From positions 287,679,957 to 287,743,956 of the forward strand of contig NC_081410.1 in assembly GCF_030272615.1 (NCBI RefSeq): a stretch of 64,000 nucleotides of DNA, in the 5' to 3' direction. The translations under genes were made by a program, and so were the position numbers. This DNA is from Cryptomeria japonica. Lineage: Eukaryota; Streptophyta; Pinopsida; Cupressales; Cupressaceae. The notes beneath the pieces were generated by a model, which searched no databases, was not told where the DNA came from, and worked only from the letters and a program-made list of their open reading frames with translations. This document shows positions 1 to 10,912 of the stretch, piece after piece (positions within the stretch are counted from its first letter, which is position 1; each line of letters opens with the position of its first letter).

Positions 1-371
1 TTTTCAACAATCTTGGTAGGGTTCAATTTTGAGATTGCAACTTTAATTTGGCCTATCTACAGATCGTAAAATCACTCAATTTTTTCAGATTAGCTTTAAA
101 ATCATCATAACTTGCATCCCTGAAAATTTTGAAAAAAGTTGCGAGGACCGTGTGCACTCCGTTTGCCACGGTCCCCGACATTTTTTCCAAAATTTTGGGA
201 GATTGTCATGATTGCATTTAACAGCTTAAATCCAAGAGTTTGGCTGATTTTATTGAAATTTGTTACCTCTAAATTCAAAAATAAATTCAAAATTCAAGAT
301 CTCAATTAAAATTAAGTGCTACCCCCTTGGCCCTAATTTTTAACTGTGCCTACCTTTCTTGGAAGTTGTGC
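1..371 (+). other. Untranslated leader of element A
   Basis: No coding potential is seen here. At 145-152 and 167-174 there is a perfect 8-bp inverted repeat (GGACCGTG / CACGGTCC) with a 14-base loop. It overlaps a 19-mer (143-161) that recurs inside the 3' LTR at 5440-5458. I could not identify a primer binding site or the end of the 5' LTR. Confidence 0.4.
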
Positions 372-3300
372 ATGAGTTTTACAACAATAAGCCCTACTTA
401 CACTATTCCCGTTAGACGAAGCCTTAGAATTAAGTCTTTCCAAGGTTTAATTACCGAGGAGATGGAACCTAATTTGAATGGCCTTTTTAATGAGGACATG
501 GGTAATTCCTCTAATCCTCTTAATGATGAAGAAGCTCTCCATGAGGTTTCTGTAGAACAACTTTCGAAATTGGATAACCAATTTGATGATTTTCAGCAAT
601 GGATGTCTCAAGAATATCCTGATAGTCAAGCTCTTTCATTAATTGAGGGTCTAAAACGTATGGTTCAAAGTGATAAGAATGGAATTGATATTTTGCGTAG
701 TATTGCACACATTGTGGATTCAAATGTGATGCCTATGAAGAGTTGTGCTGAAACTTTACGTTATACACAACCTCCTACTCAAGTCAATCATTCTACCCCT
801 TTGACAACTTCTATTGCTAGTATACCTACTTTTACATCAAACATAATGACTACTTCAATACAAAACATTCCACCTATGATCACCAGTCATGGGGGCAATC
901 CTTCTTCTTCAATCAACTCTCTTCCTTCATTCAATCCGACTGCTTCATTCATTCCTTCAATGAGTGTCCCTATTACATCTCCACAAATAAACATGATGCA
1001 AGGGGGCAATTCATTTAACCATTCCATTCCTCCTTGTAGTGCTCCTTTTTTCCAATCATCTCCTATGACTAACTATCATAGTGTCCCGCCACCTTACTCT
1101 CAATCAATACCTTCTTTCAATAACATAATACCTCCATCACAATCTAACGTGTCTAATATGAACTCTTCGACTGAAGCGACCATTAACAATCTTGCACAAA
1201 CTGTCTCTTCTTTACAACAACAAATTGCCTCTATGAATCAATCTAAGTTTAGTGTGCCCACATTTGATGTTGTGAGCCCACTTTCTCTTGACATTGTTTG
1301 AGCTATCCCCCCTCAGCATGTTGAAATCCCGCAGTTGGAACTTTAGAATGGTAAAGGTGATCCTCTAACACATGTTAAGACCTTTCAAACAATATGTACC
1401 GATTTTGCTCATGACCAAAGGTTGCTTGCAAAACTGTTTACTAGAACATTAAGAGATAAGGCTCTACAATGGTATTGCTCATTGCCTTCCTATTCTATTA
1501 CTTCTTTCCGACAACTTGCAAATGCTTTTATTCAACAATTTCAAAACAATATAAGTCCTAAAGTTACTTTGATTGATTTAATGCATTGTAAACAAGGTGT
1601 TAAAGAAAAAGTGACTGATTTCATTGGTAGATATAAGCATTTGTGTGCTCAAATTTCTTTTCCAGTACCTGACAATGATATTCAAAGAATCTTTATTTCT
1701 AATTTACAAAAAGATATTAGAGAAAAACTTCTGTTTGCTGAGTTTACTTCTTTCCAACATTTGTGTGCAACTCTTCACAATTATCAACTGACTGTGAGTC
1801 AAATGGAACAAGCAAATCCTATGGCTCCGAGTGATAAGGGTGATAGTAGTCAACAACCATTTGGAAAGTTTAAACAAAACAGAGGGTTCATTAAGTTCAA
1901 TGAAAACATCATCAACAACAATGTGAATGCAGCATCAGGTGTGCCTCCTATTTCTAAGTTTTTCAAGAAAGAAAGAAAGTTTACTCCTTTGAATGAATCA
2001 TTGCATAGTATTATGAATAAGTTATTGGAACAAAATGTGCTTATTCTCCCTCCTATAAAGAAAATAGATCCTGCAAAGATTAATTCACCCTATTTTGATA
2101 ACAAATCTTTTTGTCAATTTCATCGTCAACCGGGGCATGATACTGAAAAATGTTTTGCTTTAAAGGGTAAAATTCAAGATTTGATTGATAATAATACTAT
2201 CTCTATTTTAGGTGTGAATGATAAAGGCAACACATCTGTAGCTCTTCCTAACCAAAATATTAAGATTTTTACTAATCCATTACCTTCTCATACCTCTAAT
2301 GTGATTGAGACTAATGATTCCTCTTTCTCACCTGATGGTCTTGTGTCTATGACTCCGAATGTGATTAACTTTGTAGAGCAGCAGAAAATCCCTAAAAAGC
2401 CTTCCATCACATTTGATTCCACTGAAAATATCAGGGCACCTGATGGTCCTTTATATATATTTGCAAATGTCAAAAATACACCTTACCGTGGATTTCTTAT
2501 TGATCCTTCTTGTATGGTTAATGTCATTACTGAAGAATTTCTTTTTACTTTGCAATTGAATCAAGTGATCTATGACAAAACAAATGTGGTTGTGAAATTA
2601 TTTGATGCATTTTCTTCTCCTGCAATTGGTTCTATTATATTACCTATTGAGGTCCATAACAAATCCCTTGATGTGAGATTTGCTATTATTCCATCATCCG
2701 AACAATTTCGTGTGAAGCTAGGCTATCCTTGGTTATCTTCCATGAAAGCTATTGCTTCTCCTATTCACAAGTGTTTGAAATTTCCCCATAATGGTGAAGT
2801 TGTTACTGTCAATCATAGTCTCTTTAAACCAGCTGAAAGAACTTCTAGTGTTCCTAATGATTATTTTTGGCCTAAACAATTTCAATCTCTTCCACCGCGA
2901 AGTGATCATCTTTTCAAATCTTATCAAAAGTGGAAAAAAGATATGATCCTATCTCTAAGTGAACCTAGAGCACCCAAACTTGATATTCCTATCATTCTTG
3001 AGAAGGAAGTTCTTCCTTTGAAAGATAAAACTAATGTCTTTCCTCAAGAAGATTCCCAACCCATCCCTATGGATGTGACTATGTCTATGTCTAATAAACT
3101 TTCTAAAGGTAGACCTATACCTCCTCGTCATGATGGACTTGGTCTCCTTCCTAAACCAGATATCCCTCCTTTATATGGAGCAGTTCCTCCTCCTTCCTCT
3201 TATAGAGAGAAGAGACCTTCCTCTTCTCCTATTATTCAACCTAAGAGACCACAACCTAAACACCCAAGTGATAAGGATGAGAACATTCCTCCTCCTCAAT

Positions 3301-3788
3301 CTTCCCAACTTCCTACTAAGACTAGATGAAATCGTTCTGCATGTGAACGCCGACGAAAGCGTCATCTTAGAGCTCGTGCAGCTATTTCCCAAACTTTGCA
3401 ATCCCTAAAAACACCTTCAGCTAGCATTATTCCATTTTCTCCTCAGCCGAAAATTGAGCCAAAATCTCCTAAACATAAGATGCATGATGGTTTTGATCTT
3501 GTGTGAGTTAAAGATCCTATTTTTATAAATCTTGATGATGATATAGATGAAAATGTTATTCATGATGAAAATGTTACTCCTCTTTCTTCTGATAGTGAAT
3601 ATGAATATGTTGATATTGATAACCATTTATCTAACGCATTTTCTAAAGCACTTATCCTAGCTCCTAGACAAGAACAACGTGGCTTGGAACATGAACATAG
3701 CCCTTGTTTGGATCTTGTGATAGCTCCATCTGCTGTGTTGGATGTTCCTCCTCTAGCATGTTTCCTGCCTTCCCAAAATATTGATTAG
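372..3788 (+). pseudogene. gag: gag with degenerate retropepsin, element A
   Basis: One reading frame runs from the ATG at 372 to about 3788, broken by in-frame stops at 1299 (TGA), 1344 (TAG), 3327 (TGA) and about 3504 (TGA), with a TAG near 3786 as the likely natural end. The N-terminal third is Ser/Pro/Asn/Thr-rich linker. A Retrotrans_gag-like segment follows at about 1350-1800, with tryptophan and leucine spacing around ALQWYCSLPSYSITSF. A CX2H...HX4C finger-like motif lies at about 2110-2160. A retropepsin-like segment at about 2440-2800 contains FLIDPSCMVNVI, where the usual Asp-Thr/Ser-Gly triad is altered. The C-terminus is proline-rich and basic, then acidic. Gag would form the virus-like particle. 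RT and integrase domains are absent, so this is not a truncated normal polyprotein but a gag-protease-only design. An upstream TTG at 327 is not a plausible plant start. Confidence 0.75.
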
Positions 3789-4554
3789 CAAGATCGGGGG
3801 GTGGATGACGTGCTAGACTAGATCATTAGCATAGTAGACTCTCTCCTCCTCTCTTCATCTCTTTTGTTACTTCTTCTATGTGTTATTCTCATTCTTCTAT
3901 TTTGTCCTTAGTGTTGTCTACTTGAGGACGATGCAAAGCATTGAGATCTCTTTTGGTCTCTCTCATGTTGACTCAAAAGACACGTGTTCCCTTCTTCTAG
4001 GTGACCTTCCTTGATTGGGGAATGAAGAACAATTATGCATACATACATATGATATACATGAATTATCATACAGCATACTGACCCCGAGGAAAGCGAAGTC
4101 ACCTCGTGCTTTGTGTTTTGTGTCTATTATCCTTGGGTTTATCTCACACTTGGGGGCTAAATCTTTGTGATAACATGCTCCTTTCCCTTCTCATTTCTTA
4201 TGTGTATCACTACCTTAAAGCAATCACCCCCGATGAGCTGTGTGCAATTGCTTTAACGTAGGGGGCATACACTCCATTCGTATCTCTTCAAGATACTTAA
4301 AAATTTCTTGGCGAACTTAGCTTTGCCTTGAAAATTTTTGGTATTTTTCTTGCATGATTCATAGTGAGGGAACATTACTACTGACAGTCATGGTTCTCCC
4401 TCATGATCTTCCCTTTTACTTTGTCAATCGAAGTCATAAGATCCTTAGTCCACTGGGGGCTTGGTGTATCTTGCCTCCTTGACGTGGTGAAAGTCTTTCA
4501 ATGTTGTTTCCTTGTACTTTACCAGAAGTATGGGCATACGCTTACACTCCAGCT
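3789..4554 (+). other. 3' noncoding region of element A
   Basis: Pyrimidine-rich noncoding sequence between the gag/protease frame and the polypurine tract. The phrase ttgggggctaaat occurs near 4147 and a close copy (gtgggggctaaat) at the true polypurine tract near 4558, so the first looks like a duplicate or decoy tract. No gene is seen. Confidence 0.5.
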
Positions 4555-4569
4555 AAAGTGGGGGCTAAA
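4555..4569 (+). other. Polypurine tract of element A
   Basis: The purine-rich run AAAGTGGGGGCTAAA lies immediately before the LTR start TGTAGCATCC. It is the expected plus-strand priming site and fixes the left end of the 3' LTR. Confidence 0.7.
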
Positions 4570-4740
4570 TGTAGCATCCTAAAATTGTGACACTTGCAAT
4601 TTTGACTGCATTTGGGTCTTCACAATGGCGGCGCAACATTGAACCTGAATGGAGACCCCAAAACCTGTTTACGACATCAAAAACTGCATCTTTCTGCACC
4701 TTGGCCTGATCCTCCTTGCACCCTGCTATCCCAGGAGGTG

Positions 4741-4833
4741 GGACCATGGCGCCCAGTGCCCTGGTCCTTCAGGACCATGGCGCCTAGCGCCCTAGTCCCT
4801 CAGGACCATGGCACCCAGCACCCTGGTCCCTGG
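4741..4833. repeat. Three tandem 31-bp palindromic units in the LTR of element A
   Basis: Three consecutive 31-bp units start at 4741, 4772 and 4803. Each is an imperfect palindrome: GGACCA and GGCGC on the left pair with GCGCC and TGGTCC on the right around a short loop. The units are GC-rich in an AT-rich region and sit about 120-210 bases upstream of the TATA box. Confidence 0.85.
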
Positions 4834-4952
4834 CCCTATTTTGGGCCCGGTCTCTTGTTGGGCATCGAGTCTTCAAGTTTGCAATTTGGAAAATAATGTT
4901 CCTAGGTCGGTCTAAGGTTAGAAAAATTAGTCTCCTAACCCTAATTGACAAG

Positions 4953-4959
4953 TATATAA
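4953..4959 (+). promoter_or_regulatory. TATA box of the element A LTR
   Basis: TATATAA lies inside the LTR, followed about 65 bases later by a CA-rich microsatellite and a leader-like sequence. It fits an LTR promoter, but there is no transcript evidence. Confidence 0.5.
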
Positions 4960-5023
4960 ACTACATTTTCTCTCCCAAAATGAGGAGGAAAAATAGATGT
5001 GTGCAAGAGGCGGAAGCGATAGG

Positions 5024-5071
5024 CAAACATTCAAACATTCAAACATTCAAACATTCAAGCATTCAAGCATT
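5024..5071 (+). repeat. AAACATTC microsatellite
   Basis: Four copies of AAACATTC are followed by two of AAGCATTC, an 8-bp period, in the transcribed part of the LTR of element A. Confidence 0.85.
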
Positions 5072-5830
5072 CCTTCAAGCAATTGAGCATTCTAAGTTTC
5101 CATTCAAGGCTACGTGTTGCATTCAAGACAAGGATTCAACCATTGAATAGGAGATCACATACAACATACAACATCATTACACCTTCGCATGTAAGAATAC
5201 AAACATTCTTACAACAAGGTATTAGTACTTGATTACATTACAAACATTTACATTTACAGCATTCTCATTTCTTGGTTAATTCCAAAACCGGGGTTTGACC
5301 TGAAGGCAAACCCCTAATCCCTAACCCCCCAATCATCCTCTCTTTTCTGTGTGTAGGTTGCAGGTACGCGGCTATAATTGAAGATCTGGAATCCTTGTAC
5401 AGAGACGAACAAATCCCCCTTCATTTCGCGGATTTTTCAGAGGACCGTGTGCACTCCGGGCGCCATCTTCCCATCAACTTTCACTCAAACTTGCAGGACA
5501 GCATCGTCTCAACATTTTACTGCTAATTTTAGGTCTTTAGCTTCATCCCGTGTCCCAATCTCCATCTACAAGCGAATCTTTCTTACTTTTACATACATTC
5601 CTAGTTCAATCCTTCTATCTACATTCTTTACAAAAGAGGGTATCCTTGCTGTCTCAACCCTTGAAACTCATTTAGAATCCAGTCTTGCATTGTGTGGGAT
5701 TGGATCTTGTGGGTTTCAACCCCTCTTTTGAATGTAAAGTCTCTCCTAAGTGAAAACCGTCAATCCTAGTGACCTCCTTTCTCTCTCCATGGAGTGGGGG
5801 AACACCTAGGGTTTGATTTTCCGCTTTACA

Positions 5831-6250
5831 CCTTATATGTGTGATGCATTATTTATATGTTGCGTGTATGCATGTGTATGGGATGTGAGGGGATGATTTT
5901 CCTTCACTCAATCCGATGAGACAAGGAATGTCATGATTCTCCTTCATTGGTGTGTGTGTCATGTTTGTTTTATATATTGTCTATATGCACGTGTGGTTAT
6001 TTGGTGCAGGACATTGCAAGTACAAGTACCAGGTAGGTACGGGGTATCAACTCCACCTAGCTTCACAAGTCTGAGCATGCCTTATATGTCTGATGGGAGT
6101 GGAGGAGATAGTTGTTGGATCCTAACTTGACCCATAGTTACACTTGTGTGAGTGTTGTCAGTCAGTTGTCTCTCTTGTCTAGCCGGTATGCGAGTCACAG
6201 TGCTTTGGTTTGGTCATTTGTGAGTCGTCATTTGATCATTTTTCGTGTTG
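5831..6250 (+). repeat. Truncated 5' LTR fragment of the first chromovirus copy
   Basis: This matches the LTR interior at about 8935-9330 and 22955-23370, including the GGTAGGTACGGGGTATC and TTGACCC landmarks. It lacks the first ~200 bases of the LTR (cut at element A) and everything after the TCATTTGATCATT segment. It joins directly to RT coding sequence near 6250. Confidence 0.85.
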
Positions 6251-6256
6251 TGTGTG

Positions 6257-8700
6257 TCGGTTATCTTCATTAAGAAGAAGGACGGTTCTCTTCGGTTATG
6301 CATTGATTACCAACAACTGAATAAGGTAACCATAAGGAATTGATATCCATTGCCTCATATAGATGATCTTTTTTATCAGGTAAAGGGAGCCAAGGTGTTC
6401 TCCAAGATTGATCTAAAATCTAGGTATCATCAGTTGTGCATTCATGATGCAGACATTCATAGGACAATGTTTTGCACTTATTATGGTCACTATGAGTTCA
6501 CAGTGGTGCCATTTAGGTTGAAGAATGCACCTTCAGTGTTCACGAGTCTTATGAATGGGGTTTTTCACACCTACCTTGATCACTTTGTCCTTGTGTTCTT
6601 GGATGACATATTGATTTATTCTAGATCTATGAAGAGCATGAGGGTCACTTGCAACAGGTATTACAGTGCTTGAGGGAGAATCAACTTTTTGCAAACTTGG
6701 TGAAGTGTGACTTCTTCCAGTTAGAGGTGAGCTATCTTGGTCATATAGTTTTGGGAGAAGGTATATCCATGGATCCTTCTAAGATCCAAGCCATTGTTGA
6801 TTGGCCAGTGCCGACCAATATTTCTGAGTTTCAAAGTTTCATGGGTTTGGCTGGATAATACCGTCACTTTGTTCAGAGTTTTTCCTGGATAAGCCACCCG
6901 ATCACTTATCTTCAGAGGAAAGGGAAGAAGTTTGTTTGGTCAGAGCAGTGTGAGTCAACTTTTTGCACCTTGAAGGAACTCCTTGTTAGTGCTCTGATTT
7001 TGGCAGTTCCTGATCCATCTAGAGATTTGATGGTATGCACAGATGCCTCTCTTGAAGGTATAGGTGCAATGCTTATGCAAGAGGGACATGTGGTTGCCTA
7101 TGAGTCTCACAAACTCAAGGATCACGAGTTGAACTATCTAGTTCATGACTTGGAGTTGGCAGTTGTAGTGCATGCGTTGGTTAGATGGTGACATTTCCTG
7201 TTGGGGAGTCAGTTTGAGGTGCATAGTGATCACCGCAGTTTGTAGTATATTTTCACACAGCCGAACTTGAATGTTCGACAACAAAGATGGATGGAATTCC
7301 TCTGCGAGTATGATTTTGAGGTTCATTATATTCAGGATGTTAGAGTCGTGGTAGAGTCCAAAAGACCATTGGAGGGTAGATATTCTAGATATACTCTTGA
7401 GTCAGATGGTCTTCTTCGACATCTTGAACAGATCTATGTACCTCCCTTGAAGGGTCTTCGTGTTTTGATCATGAATGAGGCCCATCGTGCCCCTTTTTCG
7501 GCACACCCTAGTGTCAAGAAGTTGCATGCAGATCTTAGACAGATATATCATTGGGCTAGTATAAAATGTGACATTGTTGATTTTGTATCGAAGTGTTTAG
7601 AATGTCACCGAGTGAAGGTGGAGCATCAACACCCTACAATGCTTTTACAACCTAATTTGATACCCGATTGGAAATGGGATATCATTTCCATGGATTTCAT
7701 AGTAGGGTTGCTTGTTTCTTCATGTTGTCATGATGACATCATGCTCATTGTTGATAGATTGACCAAAGTTTCTCATTTTGTTCCTATTCGATCTTCTTAT
7801 ACAACAGCAGTGGTGGCACGAGTCTTCTTGGTAGATGTGCTGAGGTTGCATGGGATCCCTAGGCAGATCATTTCTGATAGAGACCCTGTCTTTACTTTAG
7901 ATTTTTGGACCTCACTTCAGCATGCTTTGGAAACCCAGTTGAACTTTAGTTTAGCTTATCAACCAGAGACCATTGTATGATTGAGTGTGTGAATCAAGTC
8001 TCGGAGGACATGCTTCACGTGTATGTTATGGATCAGCAGTCATGCTGGGAGGAATATATTTGCGTGGTGGATTTTTCTTATAACAACAAATCACAGCTCT
8101 ATAGGCATGTGTCCCTTCCAAGCACTATATGGTCATCCTTGTCATACTCCTTTGAGTTGGGATAGATTGGAGGATAGGGTGTGTTTAGGACTGAATATAC
8201 TTCGTAAGATGGAGCAGCAGGTTGAGCAGATTCGTGGGCATTTAGTTGCTTCTTAGGATAGACAGAAGAAGTATATTGATGCCCATAGAGTAGATCATCA
8301 ATTTTCTATTGGCGACTGTGTGTTCTTGAGAGTGCATCCATGGAAGAGTCTGATCCGTTATGGAAAGGGTTCTAAGTTGGCGCCTTGTTTTGTAGGCCCT
8401 TTTGAGATCCTTGAGAAGATAGGACCTATTGCCTATTGTCTTGCCTTGCCACTGAGTCTATCCTGCATCCATGATGTCTTCCGTGTTTCAGTTTTTAGAC
8501 CTTATCATCCTGATGTGACTCATGTTCTTGATTGGAACACTTTGCAGGTTAAGGACGAACAACTTTCCATGGAGCCCATGCGCATTCTTTAGCATCAGGA
8601 TTTGACCCTCAGGGGTCATACCATTGACCAGGTAAGGGTCCTATGGGACCCAAGTGATGAGACCTCGGTGATATTCTTATCTACTTTAGGCTTCCAGGAG
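6257..8700 (+). pseudogene. pol: Chromovirus pol remnant (RT, RNase H, integrase, chromodomain-like end), first copy
   Basis: The frame begins inside RT, with gag, protease and the RT N-terminus deleted. RT runs 6257-6890 and keeps the catalytic LDD at about 6599-6607. A one-base loss near 6631, seen against the second copy, shifts the frame. RNase H lies at about 6970-7270, with CTDASLEGIG as its first catalytic segment. Integrase follows: an HHCC zinc finger at about 7470-7620 (ending KCLECH) and the core at 7680-7975 with MDF and SDRD. A second indel near 7965 breaks the region before the last catalytic Glu. The C-terminal part (8290-8590) has the FVGPFEIL motif of gypsy integrases, then a chromodomain-like remnant (RVLWDPSDETS, near 8640) behind an in-frame TAG. 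The product would be the replication and integration enzymes of a chromovirus; this copy is dead. Confidence 0.85.
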
Positions 8701-8708
8701 TAAGCCTA

Positions 8709-8724
8709 GGCTTGGGGGGGAGGA
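8709..8724 (+). other. Polypurine tract, first chromovirus copy
   Basis: A G-rich run immediately precedes the LTR start TGTAGTACCCC. The same arrangement recurs at 22727-22741. Confidence 0.75.
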
Positions 8725-10554
8725 TGTAGTACCCCTCCTAGATCAGACTCTTTTTGTATTTTTGTTTGACTTTAGTTGACTGCTCAGTGGAACATTATTG
8801 TATTTTAATTTAGATTCTATGTGATTTTATTTCATGCTTTATCTGGATTTGTGATGTATGCTTTCATGCAGTATCTCAATGCTTATGATTAATTCTATTT
8901 TATGGATCATTATCATGGACTGACACTTTTACCTTATATGTGTGATGTGTGTATGCATATGTATGGGATGCAAAGGGATGATTTTCCTTCACTCACTCTG
9001 GTGAGACAAGGAATGTCATGATTCTCTTTCATTGGTGTGTGTGTCGTGTCTATTATATATATTTGTCTAAATGCACATGTGGTTATTTGTTGCAGGACAT
9101 TGTAGGTACAAGTACTGCGTAGGTACGGGGTATCGACTCCACCTGGCTTCACAGGTCTGAGCGTGCCTTATATGTCCAATGGTAGTGGAGGAGGTAGTTG
9201 TTGGACCCTAACTTGACCCGCAGTTACACTCATGTGAGTGTTGTCTGGCGGTTGTCTTTCCCATCTGGTCGGTATGCGAGTCATAGTTCTTTGGTTTGAT
9301 CGTTTGTGAGTCGTCATTTGATCATTCTTCATGTTGTATGCTTTTGTTTATTTGAATGGTTATTTAATTGAGTGAATGATGATTTTTTTATGTTGGCGTA
9401 ATTAGTTAATTATTATGCTCTTGAGATTATTGATTTAATTAAATAAATGATTTGTTAGAATTAAATGGTTAAATTGGCTTATTTTATTGTGTAAAGTTGT
9501 ATTAATATATTGTGAAAGGAAATAAATAATTGCCTAGCCATTTAAATTTAAAATGCTTATGTTGAAAGGAAGTATTGTGAAAATGGAAATAGAAAATAAA
9601 TAAAAGCTTTTCTTTTTACCTCTCAATTTGAATTTTGTATATTATTTGTTGGAAAAGAATTGTTTTTGGATAAAGGTAAATCTGATTGTTTTTACCTTTT
9701 AAAATAATTTAATCTGATTGGTTGGAAAACTTTTCACCAAGAAAGTTTAGGTTGAAATTATTTTCCCATATATTCCTGGGAGTTCATGGGAATGGAGAGG
9801 CATAATTTTAAAGAAGAAATTTGGAAAACCATTTTGGAAGAGGAGCTGGAATTGGATTTGATTTGCAAGGACTGGAATTCTTCCATCATTTTGCTTGCTA
9901 ATTTGCTTGAAGGTTGGATAATCTCTTCTTGTTTGAAATTTAATTTTGAATATTTTAGTTGCTTCTTGTGTGTTGGAAAAATGCAAATATCTTGTAAATC
10001 CTTGTTGAATGGTTGGAATGAAAGAAAGAGTCCCTGTTATTGTTGATTTTGTGGAACTCATATCAAATGTCTGCATATAGGAAAGAAATGGTTCATTTCT
10101 CTATTTTCTATTTGTTATTTTTTATTGAAAATCAAATTCTTGAATTACCTCTTCTATTGGGAATAGAAAGAATTAGATTTATCTTGTTGTGTAGTTTCTA
10201 GTATCTAATTGCCCAAGATTTGGGGTTTGTGTTGGTAAAAATTAGTTGTTTACCTCTTGATAGATGTAAGGAATTCTTCTTATGTAATGGAAGTGGGGAA
10301 ATTGATCTTAATCCTTCTCCTATCTGTTAAACTCTTCTATGTTGCCCAAAGTATTTTTTTTTGGGGTTTTTGCGTGATTTTAATTCACTATTTACCTTAT
10401 TGGTAAATATCCCTTTGTATTATGGAGTTTGGCACCGTGTATGCGCTCTTGTGAAATGAACAGGGGATGCATTGATTTTGTATCATATTGTTTTAGAAGT
10501 ATTATAAAGTAGAAATTTTATTAAATTTAATCTTACCTTACCCTGTGGTGGGCT

Positions 10555-10790
10555 AGCCCCACCACACGGGTTGGTAGTGTCTGACTACCCACAGGTAGTA
10601 GCACTACTGGTCGGCAATACTGCTACATGGTAATAGCACTACCGATCGGTAGGGCTGCTACGCGATAGTAGCACTACTAGTCCGTAGTGGCTACTACTGG
10701 TCGGTAGGCCTGCTACTGGCGGTAGCATTACTACTAGCAGGTAGAGCCTATTGTTCCGACAATAGCACTACCATGGGTAGGCCTTGGCCC
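10555..10790. repeat. GTAG/CTAC-rich degenerate minisatellite in the central LTR
   Basis: A run of short, partly palindromic units built from words such as GTAGCACTAC, CGGTAGG and CTGCTAC, with local inverted repeats. The homologous block in the right-hand LTR is at about 24565-24845 and is longer. Confidence 0.75.
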
Positions 10791-10880
10791 CTGCATGTCT
10801 TGTACCCTTTGCAATACAACTTACAATATTGCGTTAATTTATTTTATTTTATAAACGCAATGAATTTGTAAAGTTGGTTT

Positions 10881-10894
10881 TAAAGTTAAATTTT
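10881..10894. repeat. Left target-site duplication of the LINE
   Basis: TAAAGTTAAATTTT is repeated exactly at 16310-16323. The uninterrupted sequence is present once in the right-hand LTR near 24944-24960 (with one base changed). Confidence 0.85.
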
Positions 10895-10912
10895 TTAATT
10901 TTTTTTTTTTAA
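10895..10912 (-). other. Poly(A) tail of the LINE
   Basis: An A/T-only stretch dominated by T on the plus strand lies directly next to the left target duplication, as expected for the 3' end of a minus-strand LINE. Confidence 0.8.

Larger units (their letters stand above)
1..5830 (+). mobile_element. Element A: non-autonomous LTR retrotransposon (gag-protease only), 5' part outside window
   Basis: A plus-strand gag/protease reading frame is followed by a noncoding 3' region, a polypurine tract and an LTR that starts TGTAGCATCC and ends TTTACA. No reverse transcriptase, RNase H or integrase is present between the protease-like segment and the LTR, so the element could only move with enzymes from another element. 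The gag finger and retropepsin style resemble the Tat/Athila side of Ty3/gypsy (inference). No matching 5' LTR is visible, so the element begins upstream of the window. Its LTR end abuts a truncated chromovirus LTR, which suggests A inserted into that LTR. Confidence 0.75.
4570..5830 (+). repeat. 3' LTR of element A
   Basis: About 1.26 kb, starting TGTAGC and ending TTTACA. It holds a GC-rich palindromic tandem array (4741-4833), a TATA box (4953-4959) and an AAACATTC microsatellite just downstream of the TATA box. It is bounded on the left by a polypurine tract and on the right by sequence that matches the inside of the chromovirus LTRs at 8935 and 22955. No target duplication can be tested because the left end of A is outside the window. 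Confidence 0.7.

Noticed and set aside
327-371. Upstream start for the element A gag frame
   Set aside because: The frame is open upstream, but the first codon is TTG, not used for ordinary plant initiation; the ATG at 372 is the better start.
4612-4896. 94-codon open frame on the plus strand
   Set aside because: It runs through the palindromic 31-bp array of the LTR; its repeats come from the DNA repeat and no domain is present.
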